A stretch of 64,000 nucleotides of DNA from contig NZ_KB903240.1 in assembly GCF_000379625.1 (NCBI RefSeq), positions 124,195 through 188,194 on the forward strand. The letters run 5' to 3'. Source of the DNA: Actinomycetospora chiangmaiensis DSM 45062. Lineage in GTDB: Bacteria > Actinomycetota > Actinomycetes > Mycobacteriales > Pseudonocardiaceae. Shown piece after piece: positions 49,548 through 61,498 of the stretch (within the stretch, counting starts at the first letter, position 1; each line of letters starts with the position of its first letter). The position numbers were made by a program, and so were the translations under genes. Below the pieces are notes generated by a model. The model ran no database searches. It worked only from the letters and a program-made list of their open reading frames with translations, and was not told the DNA's origin.

Positions 49548-50495
49548 GTGAGGACTCCCCCGGCGCTGATGCGAGGGCTCGCCGTCGCGGCCGTGGTCGG
49601 CCAGGGCGGGATCGCGGTGACCGGCGCCGCCGTGCGCGTCACGGGATCCGGCCTCGGCTGCCCGACCTGGCCGCAGTGCTTCCCCGGCAGCATGGTCCCG
49701 GTCGCGCACGCCGAGGTGGCGGTGCTGCACCAGTGGATCGAGTTCGGCAACCGGCTGCTGGGCATCGCGCTCGTGCTCGTCACGGCGGCGTGCGTGATCG
49801 CCGCGCTGTTCGTGCGGCCGCGCCGCCGGCGGCTGCTGTGGTTGGCCTGCACCATGCCGCTCGGTGTGGTGGCGCAGGCCGTGCTGGGCGGGATCACCGT
49901 GCTGACCGGCCTCGCCTGGTACACGGTGGCGCCGCACTTCGTCGTCTCCGTACCGCTCGTGTGGCTCGCCGTCCTGCTGGCCCGCGACGCGTGGGCGTTG
50001 CCGGACGCCGGTGAGCGGCGCGAGACAGTGGTCCCGCGGGCGGTGCGCGGGCTGATCGGGGTCAGCGCGGCAGTGCTGTCCGCGCTGGTGGTGGCGGGCA
50101 CGCTGGTCACGGCGGCGGGCCCCCACGCGGGCGACCCGGCCACGCCCCGACTCACGACCTTCTCGGTGGCCGACCTCGCCATGGCCCACGCCCACCTGCT
50201 GTTCGCGTTCCTCGGACTGCTGGTCGGCCTCGGGTTCCTGCTGCACGCCGTGGCCGCGCCGCGGACGGTGCTGGTGCGGTTCCGGGTCCTCGTCGTGGTG
50301 ACGCTCGCCCAGGGGCTGCTCGGCGGCATCCAGTACGCGATCGGCGTGCCCGAGGTGCTCGTGGCCCTGCACGTGCTGGGCTCGATGCTCGTCGTCGCGG
50401 CGACCGCATGGCTCTGGGCCGGGACGACGCGGCCCGTGGCCGCGGACCCGTCGTCGGGAACCTCTCCGCGGGCGATGGTGGCCGCGCAGTCCTAG
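49548..50495 (+). CDS. ctaA: Heme A synthase
   Basis: Converts heme O to heme A for cytochrome aa3 oxidase. 315 residues, eight membrane helices in two halves. The heme-ligand histidines lie in LHQWIEFGNRLLG, APHFVVSVP, AHAHLLFAFLG and ALHVLGSML. The Cys pair in GSGLGCPTWPQCFPGS is typical of this group. GTG 49548 is set by the -10 element. It corresponds to Rv1456c. A copy of the 12 bp motif lies at its 3' end (50447-50460). Confidence 0.92.
   Translation: MRTPPALMRGLAVAAVVGQGGIAVTGAAVRVTGSGLGCPTWPQCFPGSMVPVAHAEVAVLHQWIEFGNRLLGIALVLVTAACVIAALFVRPRRRRLLWLACTMPLGVVAQAVLGGITVLTGLAWYTVAPHFVVSVPLVWLAVLLARDAWALPDAGERRETVVPRAVRGLIGVSAAVLSALVVAGTLVTAAGPHAGDPATPRLTTFSVADLAMAHAHLLFAFLGLLVGLGFLLHAVAAPRTVLVRFRVLVVVTLAQGLLGGIQYAIGVPEVLVALHVLGSMLVVAATAWLWAGTTRPVAADPSSGTSPRAMVAAQS
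50447..50460. repeat. Copy of the dispersed CCCGTCGTCGGGAA motif
   Basis: Exact 14 bp copy in the last codons of ctaA, read ADPSSGT. Confidence 0.7.
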
Positions 50496-50498
50496 GGT
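50493..50498 (+). promoter_or_regulatory. -10 element TAGGGT for qor
   Basis: It contains the TAG stop of ctaA (50493-50495) and ends 8 bases before ATG 50507, close to a leaderless arrangement. Confidence 0.4.
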
Positions 50499-50506
50499 CG
50501 ACCGCC

Positions 50507-51469
50507 ATGCGTGCCGTTCGCGTGGAGGCCCACGGCGGGCCCGAGGTGCTGGTCCCGGCCGACCTGGACGAGCCGACCGTGGGCGCGGAGGACGTGCTCG
50601 TCGACGTCGCCGCGGCCGGGGTCAACTACATCGACACCTACCTGCGCAGCGGGCTGTACCCGGCGACGCTGCCCACGGTGCCGGGGCTCGAGGGCGCGGG
50701 GACGGTGCGGGCGGTCGGGTCGGCGGTCACCGACGTCGCCGTGGGCGACGTCGTGGCGTTCTGCGACGGCCCGGGGACGTACGCCGAGGTCGCGGCGGTC
50801 CCGGCGGCGCGGTGCGTGCCGGTGCCCGCCGGGGTGTCGGTCGAGCAGGCCGCGGCCGTGTTGCTGCAGGGGCTCACGGCGCACTACCTGCTGCACGACA
50901 CCTACGCGGTGCAGCCCGGCGACGCCGTGCTGGTCCACGCCGGGGCGGGCGGCATGGGCCTGCTGCTGTGCCAGTTGGCGTCGGCGCTCGGGGTGACCGT
51001 CATCGCGACGACGTCGACGCCGGAGAAGGCGTCGCTGGCGCGGGAGGCCGGGGCGGCGCACGTGGTGGGGTATCCGTCGTTCGCCGAGGAGGTGCGGTCG
51101 TTGACGTCGGGTGCCGGGGTGGCGGCCGTGTACGACGGGGTGGGCGCCACGACCTTCGACGGCTCGCTCGCCTCGCTGCGCGTGCGGGGCGTCCTGGCGC
51201 TCTACGGCGCCGCCTCCGGCCCGGTCCCGCCCGTGGACCCGCAGCGTCTCAACGCGGCCGGCTCGGTCTACCTGACCCGCCCGTCGTTGGGCTGGCACGT
51301 CCGGACCACGTCCGAACTGCGTGCCCGGGCGGCGGAGGTGTTCGCGGCGGTGGCGGACGGGTCGCTCACCGTGCGGGTCGGTGGGCGGTATGCCCTCGAC
51401 GCGGCCGCGGACGCCCACCGGGACCTCGAGGGCCGCGCCACGACGGGGAAGCTGCTGCTGGTGCCGTAG
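50507..51469 (+). CDS. qor: NADPH:quinone oxidoreductase
   Basis: 320 residues, zinc-free medium-chain dehydrogenase. GVNYIDTYLRSGLYP and PGLEGAGTVRAVG in the catalytic domain, VLLQGLTAHYLLHDTY, and the NADPH site VHAGAGGMGLLLCQLASALG. This is the QOR1 group. It reduces quinones with NADPH in the cytoplasm. Equal to Rv1454c, with the same place between ctaA and ctaB. Confidence 0.92.
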   Translation: MRAVRVEAHGGPEVLVPADLDEPTVGAEDVLVDVAAAGVNYIDTYLRSGLYPATLPTVPGLEGAGTVRAVGSAVTDVAVGDVVAFCDGPGTYAEVAAVPAARCVPVPAGVSVEQAAAVLLQGLTAHYLLHDTYAVQPGDAVLVHAGAGGMGLLLCQLASALGVTVIATTSTPEKASLAREAGAAHVVGYPSFAEEVRSLTSGAGVAAVYDGVGATTFDGSLASLRVRGVLALYGAASGPVPPVDPQRLNAAGSVYLTRPSLGWHVRTTSELRARAAEVFAAVADGSLTVRVGGRYALDAAADAHRDLEGRATTGKLLLVP

Positions 51470-51518
51470 GGGGCCGTTGCGCGTCGTCCCGTCGCGACCC
51501 GGGGACGAGCCCGGCGGA

Positions 51519-51532
51519 CCCGTCGTCGGGAA
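51519..51532. repeat. Copy of the dispersed CCCGTCGTCGGGAA motif
   Basis: Exact 14 bp copy between the convergent stops of qor and ctaB, three bases outside the ctaB stop. Confidence 0.7.
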
Positions 51533-51535
51533 GGG

Positions 51536-52492
51536 CTAGAAGGGCCAGCCGAAGACGGGCCACCCGAAGGCGGAGTCGACGGCCACCGCGACGAACAGGC
51601 CCGTGAGGTAGGTGTTCGACAGGTGGAACAGGCGCATCGAGTTGACGACCTCGTCGCGGTGCACGGCCCGGTCGAGCCGGTGGGCGGCGATGAGGAACCA
51701 GGCACCGCCGACGACGGCCGTGACCAGGTAGATCCACGAGGTCGCGGGGACGAGCAGCACCGACCACGCCACCATCGCCCACGAGTACAGGACGATCTGG
51801 CGGGAGACCCGCTGCGGCGCGGCGACGACCGGGAGCATCGGGACACCCGCGGCGGCGTACTCGTCGCGGTAGCGCATGGCGAGCGCCCAGAAGTGCGGCG
51901 GGGTCCAGAAGAAGATGATCCCGAACAGCACGAGGGCGGGCCAGCCGACGTTCCCGGTGACGGCCGCCCAGCCGATGACGACGGGCATGCAGCCGGCGGC
52001 GCCGCCCCAGACGATGTTCTGGGAGGTCCGGCGCTTGAGCACCAGCGTGTAGACCACGATGTAGAAGGCGATCGCCGCGACGGAGAGGGCGGCGGCGACC
52101 CAGTTGGCGGTCAGGCCCAGCCACACGGCGGAGAGCGCACCGAGGACGAGGCCGAACACCAGGGCGTGCGAGCGCGGCACGGCCTCGCGGGCCAGGGGGC
52201 GCTTGCGGGTGCGCGCCATCTTGGCGTCGATGTCCGCGTCGATCACGCAGTTCAGCGCGTGGGCGCTGGCGGCCGCCGCGGCGCCGCCCAGCAGCACCGC
52301 GAGGACCAGCCAGAGCGACGGCACCGCCCGCTGCGCGAGCATCATCGCCGGCACGGTGACCACGAGCAGCTGCTCGATGATCCGGGCCTTCGTCAGCGCG
52401 AGGTACGCGCGGACGGTGGACACGGAGCGGGCCCAGTACCCGCCGAGCCTGGTCCTCGCCCCCGTCGGCGTCGGACCGACCGCCGTGCTCAC
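51536..52492 (-). CDS. ctaB: Protoheme IX farnesyltransferase (heme O synthase)
   Basis: Adds the farnesyl group to heme B to give heme O, the substrate of CtaA. 318 residues with about nine membrane helices. UbiA-type motifs are NCVIDADIDAKMARTRKRPL and the second acidic loop RYRDEYAAAGVPMLPVV. GTG 52492 (VSTAVGPTPTGARTRLGGYW) fits the family. It is transcribed away from tkt and convergent with qor. Confidence 0.94.
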   Translation of the reverse strand: MSTAVGPTPTGARTRLGGYWARSVSTVRAYLALTKARIIEQLLVVTVPAMMLAQRAVPSLWLVLAVLLGGAAAAASAHALNCVIDADIDAKMARTRKRPLAREAVPRSHALVFGLVLGALSAVWLGLTANWVAAALSVAAIAFYIVVYTLVLKRRTSQNIVWGGAAGCMPVVIGWAAVTGNVGWPALVLFGIIFFWTPPHFWALAMRYRDEYAAAGVPMLPVVAAPQRVSRQIVLYSWAMVAWSVLLVPATSWIYLVTAVVGGAWFLIAAHRLDRAVHRDEVVNSMRLFHLSNTYLTGLFVAVAVDSAFGWPVFGWPF

Positions 52493-52952
52493 CCGATCAC
52501 CCGGTCCTCTCAGGCGTTCGGCGGCCCCGACCGGACCGCCTCCTACACGCTGTCGTGGATGCAGTCTGCACCCCGGGCGCTCCTCGCGCTCGCCCGCCCC
52601 CTGGCAGGAGGTGGTGGGTGCGGGGCACGTCACGCGCGCGAGCGCAGGACGTGATCGTAGAGGGCGACACGTCCCCCCTCGTCGGGCCCCGCCGCGGCGT
52701 GTCCGTGCCGCGCCGAGCGGGTAATTGTGCGACTAGCCGGGGCACTGGTCGCCCGACTGGTCACCCGACAGTTCCCGTGGTGTCGCCCCGGCGTGACAGC
52801 ATGGCATCGACGGACATTCCGGATCGATCCAGATCGCACCGGTTCGACCCGGACATGCCGGGGCGCCCGCCCCGCGACCGCCTCGATCCGGGCAGGAGGG
52901 CCGCAACCACGCGTGCGCGGCTCACGACGCGAGACACAGGGAGAGCAGGTTC
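52493..52952. other. Divergent intergenic region between ctaB and tkt
   Basis: 460 bp without a supported gene. It must hold the ctaB and tkt promoters. A tandem 12 bp repeat, ACTGGTCGCCCG then ACTGGTCACCCG, stands at 52744-52767. Open frames across it are arginine-rich and have no ribosome sites. In M. tuberculosis a PE_PGRS gene occupies this spot; nothing of that kind is here. Confidence 0.55.
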
Positions 52953-55079
52953 GTGACCACGACCGACGCGAGCACCCATCCGGCGAGTGAGTCGCCCGAC
53001 GAGATCGCCGCCCTCACCACCCCGCACCGACCCGACGACTGGTCGGATCTGGACGAGCGCACGGTCGACACGATCCGCGTGCTCGCCGCCGACGCGGTGC
53101 AGAAGGTCGGCAACGGTCACCCCGGCACCGCGATGTCGCTGGCCCCGTTGGCCTACACGCTCTTCCAGCACACGATGAGCCACGACCCGGCCGACGCCGA
53201 CTGGCCGGGCCGCGACCGGTTCGTCCTCTCCGCCGGGCACTCCAGCCTCACGCTCTACCTGCAGCTCTTCCTGTCCGGGTACGGCCTCGAGATGTCCGAC
53301 CTCGAGCAGCTGCGCACCTGGGGCTCGAGGACGCCGGGTCACCCCGAGCACGGCTACACCACCGGTGTCGAGATCACGACCGGGCCGCTCGGCCAGGGCC
53401 TCGCCTCGAGCGTCGGCATGGCGATGGCGGCCCGCCGCGAGCGCGGCCTGTGGGACCCGGAGGCGGCGCCGGGCGAGAGCCCGTTCGACCACTTCATCTA
53501 CGTGATCGCCTCCGACGGGGACATCGAGGAGGGCGTCACCGCCGAGGCGAGCTCGATCGCCGGCCGCCAGCAGCTGGGCAACCTCGTCGTCTTCTACGAC
53601 GACAACCACATCTCCATCGAGGACGACACCTCGGTGGCGCTCTCCGAGGACGTCGTCGGCCGCTACGAGGCCTACGGGTGGCACACCCAGGTGGTGCGTG
53701 GCGGCGAGAACGTCGTCGGGATCCGCGAGGCCATCGAGAACGCCAAGGCCGAGACCGGGCGGCCGAGCTTCATCGCGCTGCGGACCGTCATCGGCTATCC
53801 CGCGCCGGAGAAGATGAACACCGGTGCGGCCCACGGCGCCGCGCTCGGGGACGACGAGGTGGCCGAGGTCAAGAAGATCCTCGGCTTCGATCCCGAGAAG
53901 TCGTTCCAGATCGAGGACGAGGTCCTCGCCCACGCCCGCGAGGTCAAGGACCGCGGCCGGCAGGCGCACGAGGCCTGGACCAAGAAGTTCGACGACTGGG
54001 CGCAGGCGAACCCCGAGCGCCGGCAGCTGTTCGACCGCATGGCCAAGCGCGAGCTGCCCGCGGGCTGGGCGGACAAGCTGCCCACCTGGACCACCGACGA
54101 CAAGCCGCTGGCCACCCGCAAGGCGCTGCAGCAGATCCTCGGCGCCGTCGGCCCGGAGCTCCCCGAGCTGTGGGGCGGCTCCGCCGACCTCGCCGAGAGC
54201 AACAACACGACGATCCCCGACTCGCCGTCGTTCGGGCCGGACAGCGTCGAGACGAACAACTGGGGCCGCATGAGCCCCTACGGCCGGGTCCTGCACTTCG
54301 GCGTCCGCGAGCACGCGATGGGATCCATCCTCAACGGGATCGCCCTCCACGGCGGCACCCGGGTGTTCGGTGGCACCTTCCTCATCTTCTCCGACTACAT
54401 GCGGCCCCCGGTCCGCCTGGCGGCGCTGATGAACCTCAACACCACCTACATCTGGACCCACGACTCCATCGGTCTCGGCGAGGACGGCCCGACCCACCAG
54501 CCGATCGAGCAGCTGGCGAGCCTCCGGGCCGTCCCGCGGATGTCGGTCGTCCGGCCCGCGGACCCGAACGAGACCGCGTACGCGTTCAAGGCCGTCATGG
54601 ACAACCCGACCGGGCCGGCCGGGCTCGCGCTCACGCGCCAGAACCTCCCGGTGCTCGAGGGCACGTCGGCCGAGGGCGTCGCGCGCGGCGGCTATGTGCT
54701 CGAGGACGCCTCCGGCGACCCGCAGGTGATCATCGTGGCGACCGGCTCCGAGGTGCAGCTCGCGGTCGAGGCCCGGAAGACCCTGGAGGCCGACGGCGTT
54801 CCCACCCGCGTGGTCTCGATGCCCTGCCTCGACTGGTTCGAGAACCAGGACGCGGACTACCAGGAGAGCGTCATCCCGACCGCGGTGACCGCACGCGTCT
54901 CCGTCGAGGCCGGCGTGGCGCAGCCCTGGTACCGGCTGCTCGGGACCACCGGCGAGCCCGTCTCCATCGAGCACTTCGGTGCGAGCGCGGACTACCAGAC
55001 CCTGTTCGAGAAGTTCGGTTTCACCGCCGAGGCCGTGGTCGACGCCGCCCGCCGCTCGCTGGCCCGCGCGTCGAAGTGA
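52953..55079 (+). CDS. tkt: Transketolase
   Basis: Thiamine diphosphate enzyme of the non-oxidative pentose phosphate route. 708 residues: GNGHPGTAMSLAPLAYTLFQ, the ThDP motif ASDGDIEEGVTAEASSIAGR ending in N, FYDDNHISIEDDTS, the central REHAMGSILNGIALHGG with the catalytic Glu, and DSIGLGEDGPTHQPIEQLAS. GTG 52953 has GGAG about 11 bases upstream. First gene of the tkt-tal-pgi-zwf-opcA-pgl operon. Confidence 0.96.
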   Translation: MTTTDASTHPASESPDEIAALTTPHRPDDWSDLDERTVDTIRVLAADAVQKVGNGHPGTAMSLAPLAYTLFQHTMSHDPADADWPGRDRFVLSAGHSSLTLYLQLFLSGYGLEMSDLEQLRTWGSRTPGHPEHGYTTGVEITTGPLGQGLASSVGMAMAARRERGLWDPEAAPGESPFDHFIYVIASDGDIEEGVTAEASSIAGRQQLGNLVVFYDDNHISIEDDTSVALSEDVVGRYEAYGWHTQVVRGGENVVGIREAIENAKAETGRPSFIALRTVIGYPAPEKMNTGAAHGAALGDDEVAEVKKILGFDPEKSFQIEDEVLAHAREVKDRGRQAHEAWTKKFDDWAQANPERRQLFDRMAKRELPAGWADKLPTWTTDDKPLATRKALQQILGAVGPELPELWGGSADLAESNNTTIPDSPSFGPDSVETNNWGRMSPYGRVLHFGVREHAMGSILNGIALHGGTRVFGGTFLIFSDYMRPPVRLAALMNLNTTYIWTHDSIGLGEDGPTHQPIEQLASLRAVPRMSVVRPADPNETAYAFKAVMDNPTGPAGLALTRQNLPVLEGTSAEGVARGGYVLEDASGDPQVIIVATGSEVQLAVEARKTLEADGVPTRVVSMPCLDWFENQDADYQESVIPTAVTARVSVEAGVAQPWYRLLGTTGEPVSIEHFGASADYQTLFEKFGFTAEAVVDAARRSLARASK

Positions 55080-55109
55080 CCACGCCCCGCGACCCGAAGT
55101 GAGGACATC

Positions 55110-56231
55110 ATGAGCTCCACTCCCCTGGCGGACCTCTCCGCCGCCGGCGTCTCCATCTGGCTCGACGACCTGTCGCGCCAGCGCATCATGAGCGGCAACC
55201 TCGCCGAGCTCATCGAGCAGAAGCACGTCGTCGGGGTCACGTCGAACCCGTCGATCTTCCAGGCGGCCCTCGCGGACGCCGACCACTACGCCGAGCAGCT
55301 CGACGATCTGGCCCGCCGCGGCGCGTCGGTCGAGGACGCCGTCCGTGAGATCACGACGGACGACGTGCGGCACGCCTGCGACATCTTCCGCAACGTCTAC
55401 AACGAGACCGCCGGCCTGAACGGCCGGGTCTCGCTCGAGGTCGACCCGCGCTCGGCGCACGACACCGAGAAGACCGTCGCCGAGGCCGTCGACCTCTGGA
55501 AGACCGTCGACCGCCCCAACCTGATGATCAAGATTCCGGCCACCCCGGAGGGCATTCCGGCGATCACCCGCGTGCTCGCGGAGGGCATCAGCGTCAACGT
55601 CACGCTGATCTTCTCGGTCGAGCGCCACCGTGCCGTGATGGACGCGTTCCTCGCCGGCATCGAGCAGGCGCGCAGCAACGGGCACGACCTGTCGGTCATG
55701 GGCTCCGTGGCGTCGTTCTTCGTGTCGCGGGTGGACTCCGAGGTCGACAAGCGCCTCGAGGCCATCGGCACCGACGCGGCGCTGGCGCTGCGCGGCACGG
55801 CCGCCGTCGCGAACGCCCGGCTGGCCTACCAGGCCTACCTCGACACGTTCTCCACCGAGCGGTGGGCGACGCTCAAGGGCGCCGGTGCCACGGTCCAGCG
55901 TCCCCTCTGGGCGTCGACCGGGGTGAAGAACAAGGCCTACCCCGACACGCTCTACGTGACCGAGCTCGTCGCGCCCGACACCGTGAACACGATGCCGGAG
56001 GCCACCCTCGAGGCCTTCGCCGACCACGGCGAGCTGCACGGCGACGCCGTCACCGGGACCGCGGACGCGGCCGCCGAGGTGTTCGCCGCGCTCGCCGACG
56101 TGGGCATCGACGTCACCGATGTGTTCCAGGTCCTCGAGGACGAGGGCGTCGACAAGTTCGAGAAGGCCTGGACCGAGCTCCTGGAGACGGTCTCCGAGCA
56201 GCTGACCCGGCGCAGCCCGGAGCAGTCGTGA
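55110..56231 (+). CDS. tal: Transaldolase
   Basis: 373 residues. Schiff-base Lys in [16 protein letters not shown]; substrate site [49 protein letters not shown]. This is the long actinobacterial transaldolase type. GAGG lies six bases before the ATG. Its stop overlaps the pgi start by four bases. Confidence 0.95.
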   Translation: MSSTPLADLSAAGVSIWLDDLSRQRIMSGNLAELIEQKHVVGVTSNPSIFQAALADADHYAEQLDDLARRGASVEDAVREITTDDVRHACDIFRNVYNETAGLNGRVSLEVDPRSAHDTEKTVAEAVDLWKTVDRPNLMIKIPATPEGIPAITRVLAEGISVNVTLIFSVERHRAVMDAFLAGIEQARSNGHDLSVMGSVASFFVSRVDSEVDKRLEAIGTDAALALRGTAAVANARLAYQAYLDTFSTERWATLKGAGATVQRPLWASTGVKNKAYPDTLYVTELVAPDTVNTMPEATLEAFADHGELHGDAVTGTADAAAEVFAALADVGIDVTDVFQVLEDEGVDKFEKAWTELLETVSEQLTRRSPEQS

Positions 56232-57870
56232 GCGCGCCCGTGGAGGCCCCGCTGACGGTGTCGGTGGTCGACCCGCAGCTCGCGGAGGCCGCATCGGCCC
56301 TCGTCGAGAAGCTGGTCACCGACGAGGTCGCCTCGAAGCTGGCCGCGCAGGACGACACGCTGTGGGGCCCGGACGCGCAGGACGAGGCGTCGAAGCGGCT
56401 GTCCTGGGTGACGCTGTACGAGTCGTCCAAGCCGCTGGTCGACCGCCTGACGGCACTGCGCGGTGACCTGCACGCCGAGGGCGTCGACCGCGTCGTCCTC
56501 GCGGGCATGGGCGGCTCGTCGCTGGCCCCCGAGGTCATCTGCCACACCCGCTCGGGCTCCGCCGTCGGCGGTACCCACCCGATCACGGTGCTCGACACGA
56601 CCGACCCGGGCCAGGTACGCGACGCCCTCGCCGGCGACCTCGCGCGCACCGTGCTGGTGGTGAGCTCCAAGTCGGGCGGCACCGTCGAGACCGACAGCCA
56701 GCGCCGCGTGTTCGCCGAGCAGTTCGCGGCGAACGGGATCGACGCCGCGAGCCGCATGGTCGTCGTCACCGACCCGGGCACCAAGCTCGAGGAGCTGGCG
56801 GCCGAGCAGGGCTACCGGACCACCGTCGAGGCCGACCCGAACGTCGGCGGCCGCTACTCGGCCCTGACCGCGTTCGGCCTCGTGCCGTCCGCCCTCGCGG
56901 GCGTCGACGTCGGGGGCCTGCTCGACGAGGCCGCCGCGGCGGCCCCCGAGCTGCAGCGCGACTCGGCCGACAACCCGGCGATCCAGCTGGGCGCCGCACT
57001 CGCGGCGGCGCACAACGCGGGCGCCGAGAAGGTCGTGCTCGCCGACTCGGGCTCCGGCCTCATCGGCTTCGGCGACTGGGCCGAGCAGCTCATCGCCGAG
57101 TCGACCGGCAAGCAGGGCCTCGGGCTCCTGCCCGTCGTCGTGGAGTCCCCCGACGCGCCCGGGTTCGCCGACCACGGCCACGACGCGACCACGGTGACGA
57201 TCGGACCCGCCGTCGGGAACGCGCAGATCGCGACCGAGGGGTCGCTCGGGGCGCAGTTCCTGCTCTGGGAGACCGCGGTGGCGCTCGCCGGCCGCCTGAT
57301 CGGGATCAACCCGTTCGACCAGCCCGACGTCGAGTCGGCCAAGCAGGCCACCCGCGACCTCCTCGGCGGTGACGGCACGACCGGCACCGACGAGGCGCCG
57401 GTGCTCGTCGAGGGCGCCGTCGAGGTGCGCGGCGACTGGCTGAGCGGGCCCGCCACCCTCGTCGAGGCGATCCAGCAGCTGATCGACCGGGCCCCCGAGG
57501 GCGGCTACGTCGCCGTGCAGGCCTACCTCGACCGGCTCGACGACGCCTCCGCCGAGGTGCTGCGCCCCGAGATCGCGAAGCACACGGGGCTGCAGACCAC
57601 CTTCGGGTGGGGCCCCCGCTTCCTGCACTCGACCGGGCAGTACCACAAGGGCGGGCACCAGAACGGCGTGTTCTTGCAGATCACGGGGTCCGTCGCCGAC
57701 GACCTCGCGATCCCGGACCAGCCGTTCACCTTCGGCGAGCTGCAGCACGCGCAGGCCGCCGGGGACGCGCAGGTCATCAGCCAGCACGGCCGTCCCGTCC
57801 TGCGCGTGCACCTGGCGGACCGCGCCGCCGGGCTCGTCGCCCTCACGAACGCGGTGGGGGAGGTCCGGCG

Positions 57871-57874
<4 letters not shown>
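56228..57874 (+). CDS. pgi: Glucose-6-phosphate isomerase
   Basis: 548 residues. Sugar-phosphate isomerase domains: [48 protein letters not shown] and the C-terminal [15 protein letters not shown]. It is the form found fused to or next to transaldolase in many actinobacteria and cyanobacteria, diverged from the usual Pgi. GTG 56228 overlaps tal and the stop overlaps zwf. In M. tuberculosis pgi is not in this operon. Here it feeds glucose-6-phosphate directly to Zwf. Confidence 0.9.
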
Positions 57875-59402
<1,528 letters not shown>

Positions 59403-59406
<4 letters not shown>

Positions 59407-60356
59407 TCGTCGATCTGCCCTCGACGGACACGTCGGCGGTCAACCGCAAGATGGTGCAGCTGCGGGAGTCCGCGGGCGCGGTCGCCCTCGGCCGGGTGCT
59501 CACGCTGGTGATCTCCACGGTGGACGGTCCGGAGGCCGAGCAGGCCATCCAGGCCGCCAACGACGCGTCCCGGGAGCACCCCTGCCGGGTGCTCGTCCTG
59601 GCGCGCGGGCAGCGGGAGGCCGCCACGCGGCTCGACGCGCAGATCCGCATCGGCGGCGACGCCGGCGCCAGCGAGGTCATCGTGCTGCGCATGTACGGGC
59701 CGCTGGCCGACCACGGCGGGTCGATCATCGTCCCGCTGCTGCTGCCGGACGCGCCCATCGTCACCTGGTGGCCGGGCGATCCTCCGCCCGCGCCGGCGCA
59801 GGACCCGGTCGGCGCCGTCGCGGGCCGCCGGATCACCGACGTCTCCACCACGGCGACGCCGTCCCGGACGCTGCTCGAACTCGGTGCGAACTACCGGCCG
59901 GGCGACACCGACCTGGCGTGGAGCCGCATCACCGGGTGGCGGGCGCTGATCACCTCCGCGCTGGACGAGCCCCCCTACGACGCCGTCACCCGGGCCGAGG
60001 TGGACGGGCTCGCCGAGTCCGCGTCCGCGGACCTGCTGGCGGGCTGGCTGGCGTCGCGGTTGGACGTCCCGGTGACACGCCGCGTGGTCGACGTGCCGGG
60101 GGGTCACCTCGGCGCGGTCCGGCTCGAGCGGCCCTCGGGGACGGTCGAGCTCAAGCGGCAGGACTCCAAGACGGCGAGGCTCACCCAACCCGGGCAGCCG
60201 GTCCGTCGCGTCGCGCTCCCCCGCCGGACCGCGCGTGACTGCCTGGCCGAGGAGCTCCGCCGTCTCGATCCCGACGAGATCTTCCACGAGGCGCTCGGGG
60301 CCATCCCCCGGGTCGAGGCGGACAGTCCCGAGGCGAAGGGCACGGTGAGCGCGTGA
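59403..60356 (+). CDS. opcA: Glucose-6-phosphate dehydrogenase assembly protein OpcA
   Basis: 317 residues. Blocks: SREHPCRVLVLARGQREAA, GGSIIVPLLLPDAPIVTWWP, YRPGDTDLAWSRITGWRALI, all standard for OpcA, which binds and activates Zwf and is redox-sensitive in some bacteria. GTG 59403 overlaps the zwf stop by four bases, and pgl starts within its stop. Confidence 0.94.
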
Positions 60357-61132
60357 GCGGGCGGGAGATCGTCACCCATCCCGACGACGGGTCGGTGGCG
60401 GCGGACGGGGCGGCGCGGCTGCTCGCCGCCCTCGCGGCCGCCCAGGCCGAGCGCGGGGTGGCGTCGGTCGTCCTCACCGGCGGCGGCATCGGCATCGCGA
60501 TGCTCGAGGCGGTCGCGGCGTCGCCGGACCTCGGTTCGGTCGACTGGTCGCGGGTCGAGGTCTTCTGGGGCGACGAGCGCTTCGTGCCCGCCGGCTCGGA
60601 GGACCGGAACGACGTGCAGGCGCGGGCCGCACTGCTGGACGAGGTCGACCTCGACCCGGCCCGGGTGCACCCGATGGCCTCGTCGACGCCGGGCCCCTCG
60701 GCGCTCGAGGCCGAGGACTCGGCCGACCCCGACCAGGGCGCCCAGGCGTACGCCCAGGTGCTCACCGAGGCGGCCACCCGGCTCGGTGAGGGCGTGCCCG
60801 GCATCCCGGCGTTCGACGTGCTGCTCGCCGGGTGCGGGCCGGAGGGCCACACGCTCTCGGTCTTCCCCGACTCCCCCGCCGTGCACGCGACGGCGGCCGG
60901 GGTGGTGGCGGTCCGGGACTGCCCGAAGCCGCCGCCCACCCGGATCTCGCTCACCCTCGCCGCGGCCCGGTCCGCCCGGCAGGTGTGGCTGGTGGCCACC
61001 GGGGAGGGCAAGGCCGACGCGTTGGCCCGGGCCGCTCACGGGGCGACCGAGGTCGAGGTCCCGCTCGCCGGGCTCGCCGGCACCGAGCGGACCCTGTGGC
61101 TGCTCGACGAGGCGGCCGCGGCGAAGATCTAG
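60353..61132 (+). CDS. pgl: 6-phosphogluconolactonase
   Basis: Hydrolyses 6-phosphogluconolactone. 259 residues (DevB type): VVLTGGGIGIAMLEAV, VEVFWGDERFVPAGSEDRND, FDVLLAGCGPEGHTLSVFPD. The catalytic loop reads GCGPEGHTLSVF where most family members have GxGxDGHxASLF, so Glu replaces the usual Asp. It ends the operon and is followed by a terminator. A copy of the 12 bp motif lies in its first codons (60380-60391). Confidence 0.92.
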   Translation: MSGREIVTHPDDGSVAADGAARLLAALAAAQAERGVASVVLTGGGIGIAMLEAVAASPDLGSVDWSRVEVFWGDERFVPAGSEDRNDVQARAALLDEVDLDPARVHPMASSTPGPSALEAEDSADPDQGAQAYAQVLTEAATRLGEGVPGIPAFDVLLAGCGPEGHTLSVFPDSPAVHATAAGVVAVRDCPKPPPTRISLTLAAARSARQVWLVATGEGKADALARAAHGATEVEVPLAGLAGTERTLWLLDEAAAAKI

Positions 61133-61145
61133 CGCCGAACACACC

Positions 61146-61180
61146 CGAACGGCCCCTCGCATCCCGCGGGGGGCCGTTCG
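61146..61180. terminator. Terminator after the pentose phosphate operon
   Basis: CGAACGGCCCC (61146-61156) pairs perfectly with GGGGCCGTTCG (61170-61180) over 11 bp, 13 nt loop. It stands 13 bases after the pgl stop and before the convergent gene at 61195. Confidence 0.85.
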
Positions 61181-61194
61181 TCGTCCCGGGGAGA

Positions 61195-61461
61195 TCAGCC
61201 GATCGGCCGGGTGCACCGTCCCTCCCACGGCCGGAGCGACCGGTCGTACGCGGCCCACGCCTGCCGCTGGGCGGCGACCCTCCGCGCGAGGGCGGCGAGC
61301 AGCCGCAGGTCCGACGCCGGGTTGTGGGCGTACTGCGGCCCCCGCGGCAGGGCCGGGTCCCGGGCGTCGAGAGTCTCGTTCGAGCGGGTGTCCGCGCCGT
61401 ACCGAACGACCGCGAGGCCGAGGACGGCGAGGACGACGACGGTGACGATGGCGGCGATCAT
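61195..61461 (-). CDS. Small membrane protein, unknown function
   Basis: 88 residues: one N-terminal membrane helix (MIAAIVTVVVLAVLGLAVV) followed by a hydrophilic, Arg-rich tail with LRLLAALARRVAAQRQAWAA. ATG 61461 is chosen because GGAG stands six bases upstream. The longer GTG start (61482) has no ribosome site. It is convergent with pgl and divergent from the MocR gene. I do not recognise a family. Confidence 0.6.
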   Translation of the reverse strand: MIAAIVTVVVLAVLGLAVVRYGADTRSNETLDARDPALPRGPQYAHNPASDLRLLAALARRVAAQRQAWAAYDRSLRPWEGRCTRPIG

Positions 61462-61498
61462 GACGAGCTCCTTCGGGGACACGGGGTGATGTGGCTAG

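Noticed and set aside
52744-52767. Tandem 12 bp repeat in the ctaB-tkt gap
   Set aside because: Only two imperfect copies with no link to a promoter element; noted in the intergenic entry only.
52761-56294. 1177-residue minus-strand open frame over tkt and tal
   Set aside because: Antisense shadow caused by high GC; tkt and tal are certain on the other strand.
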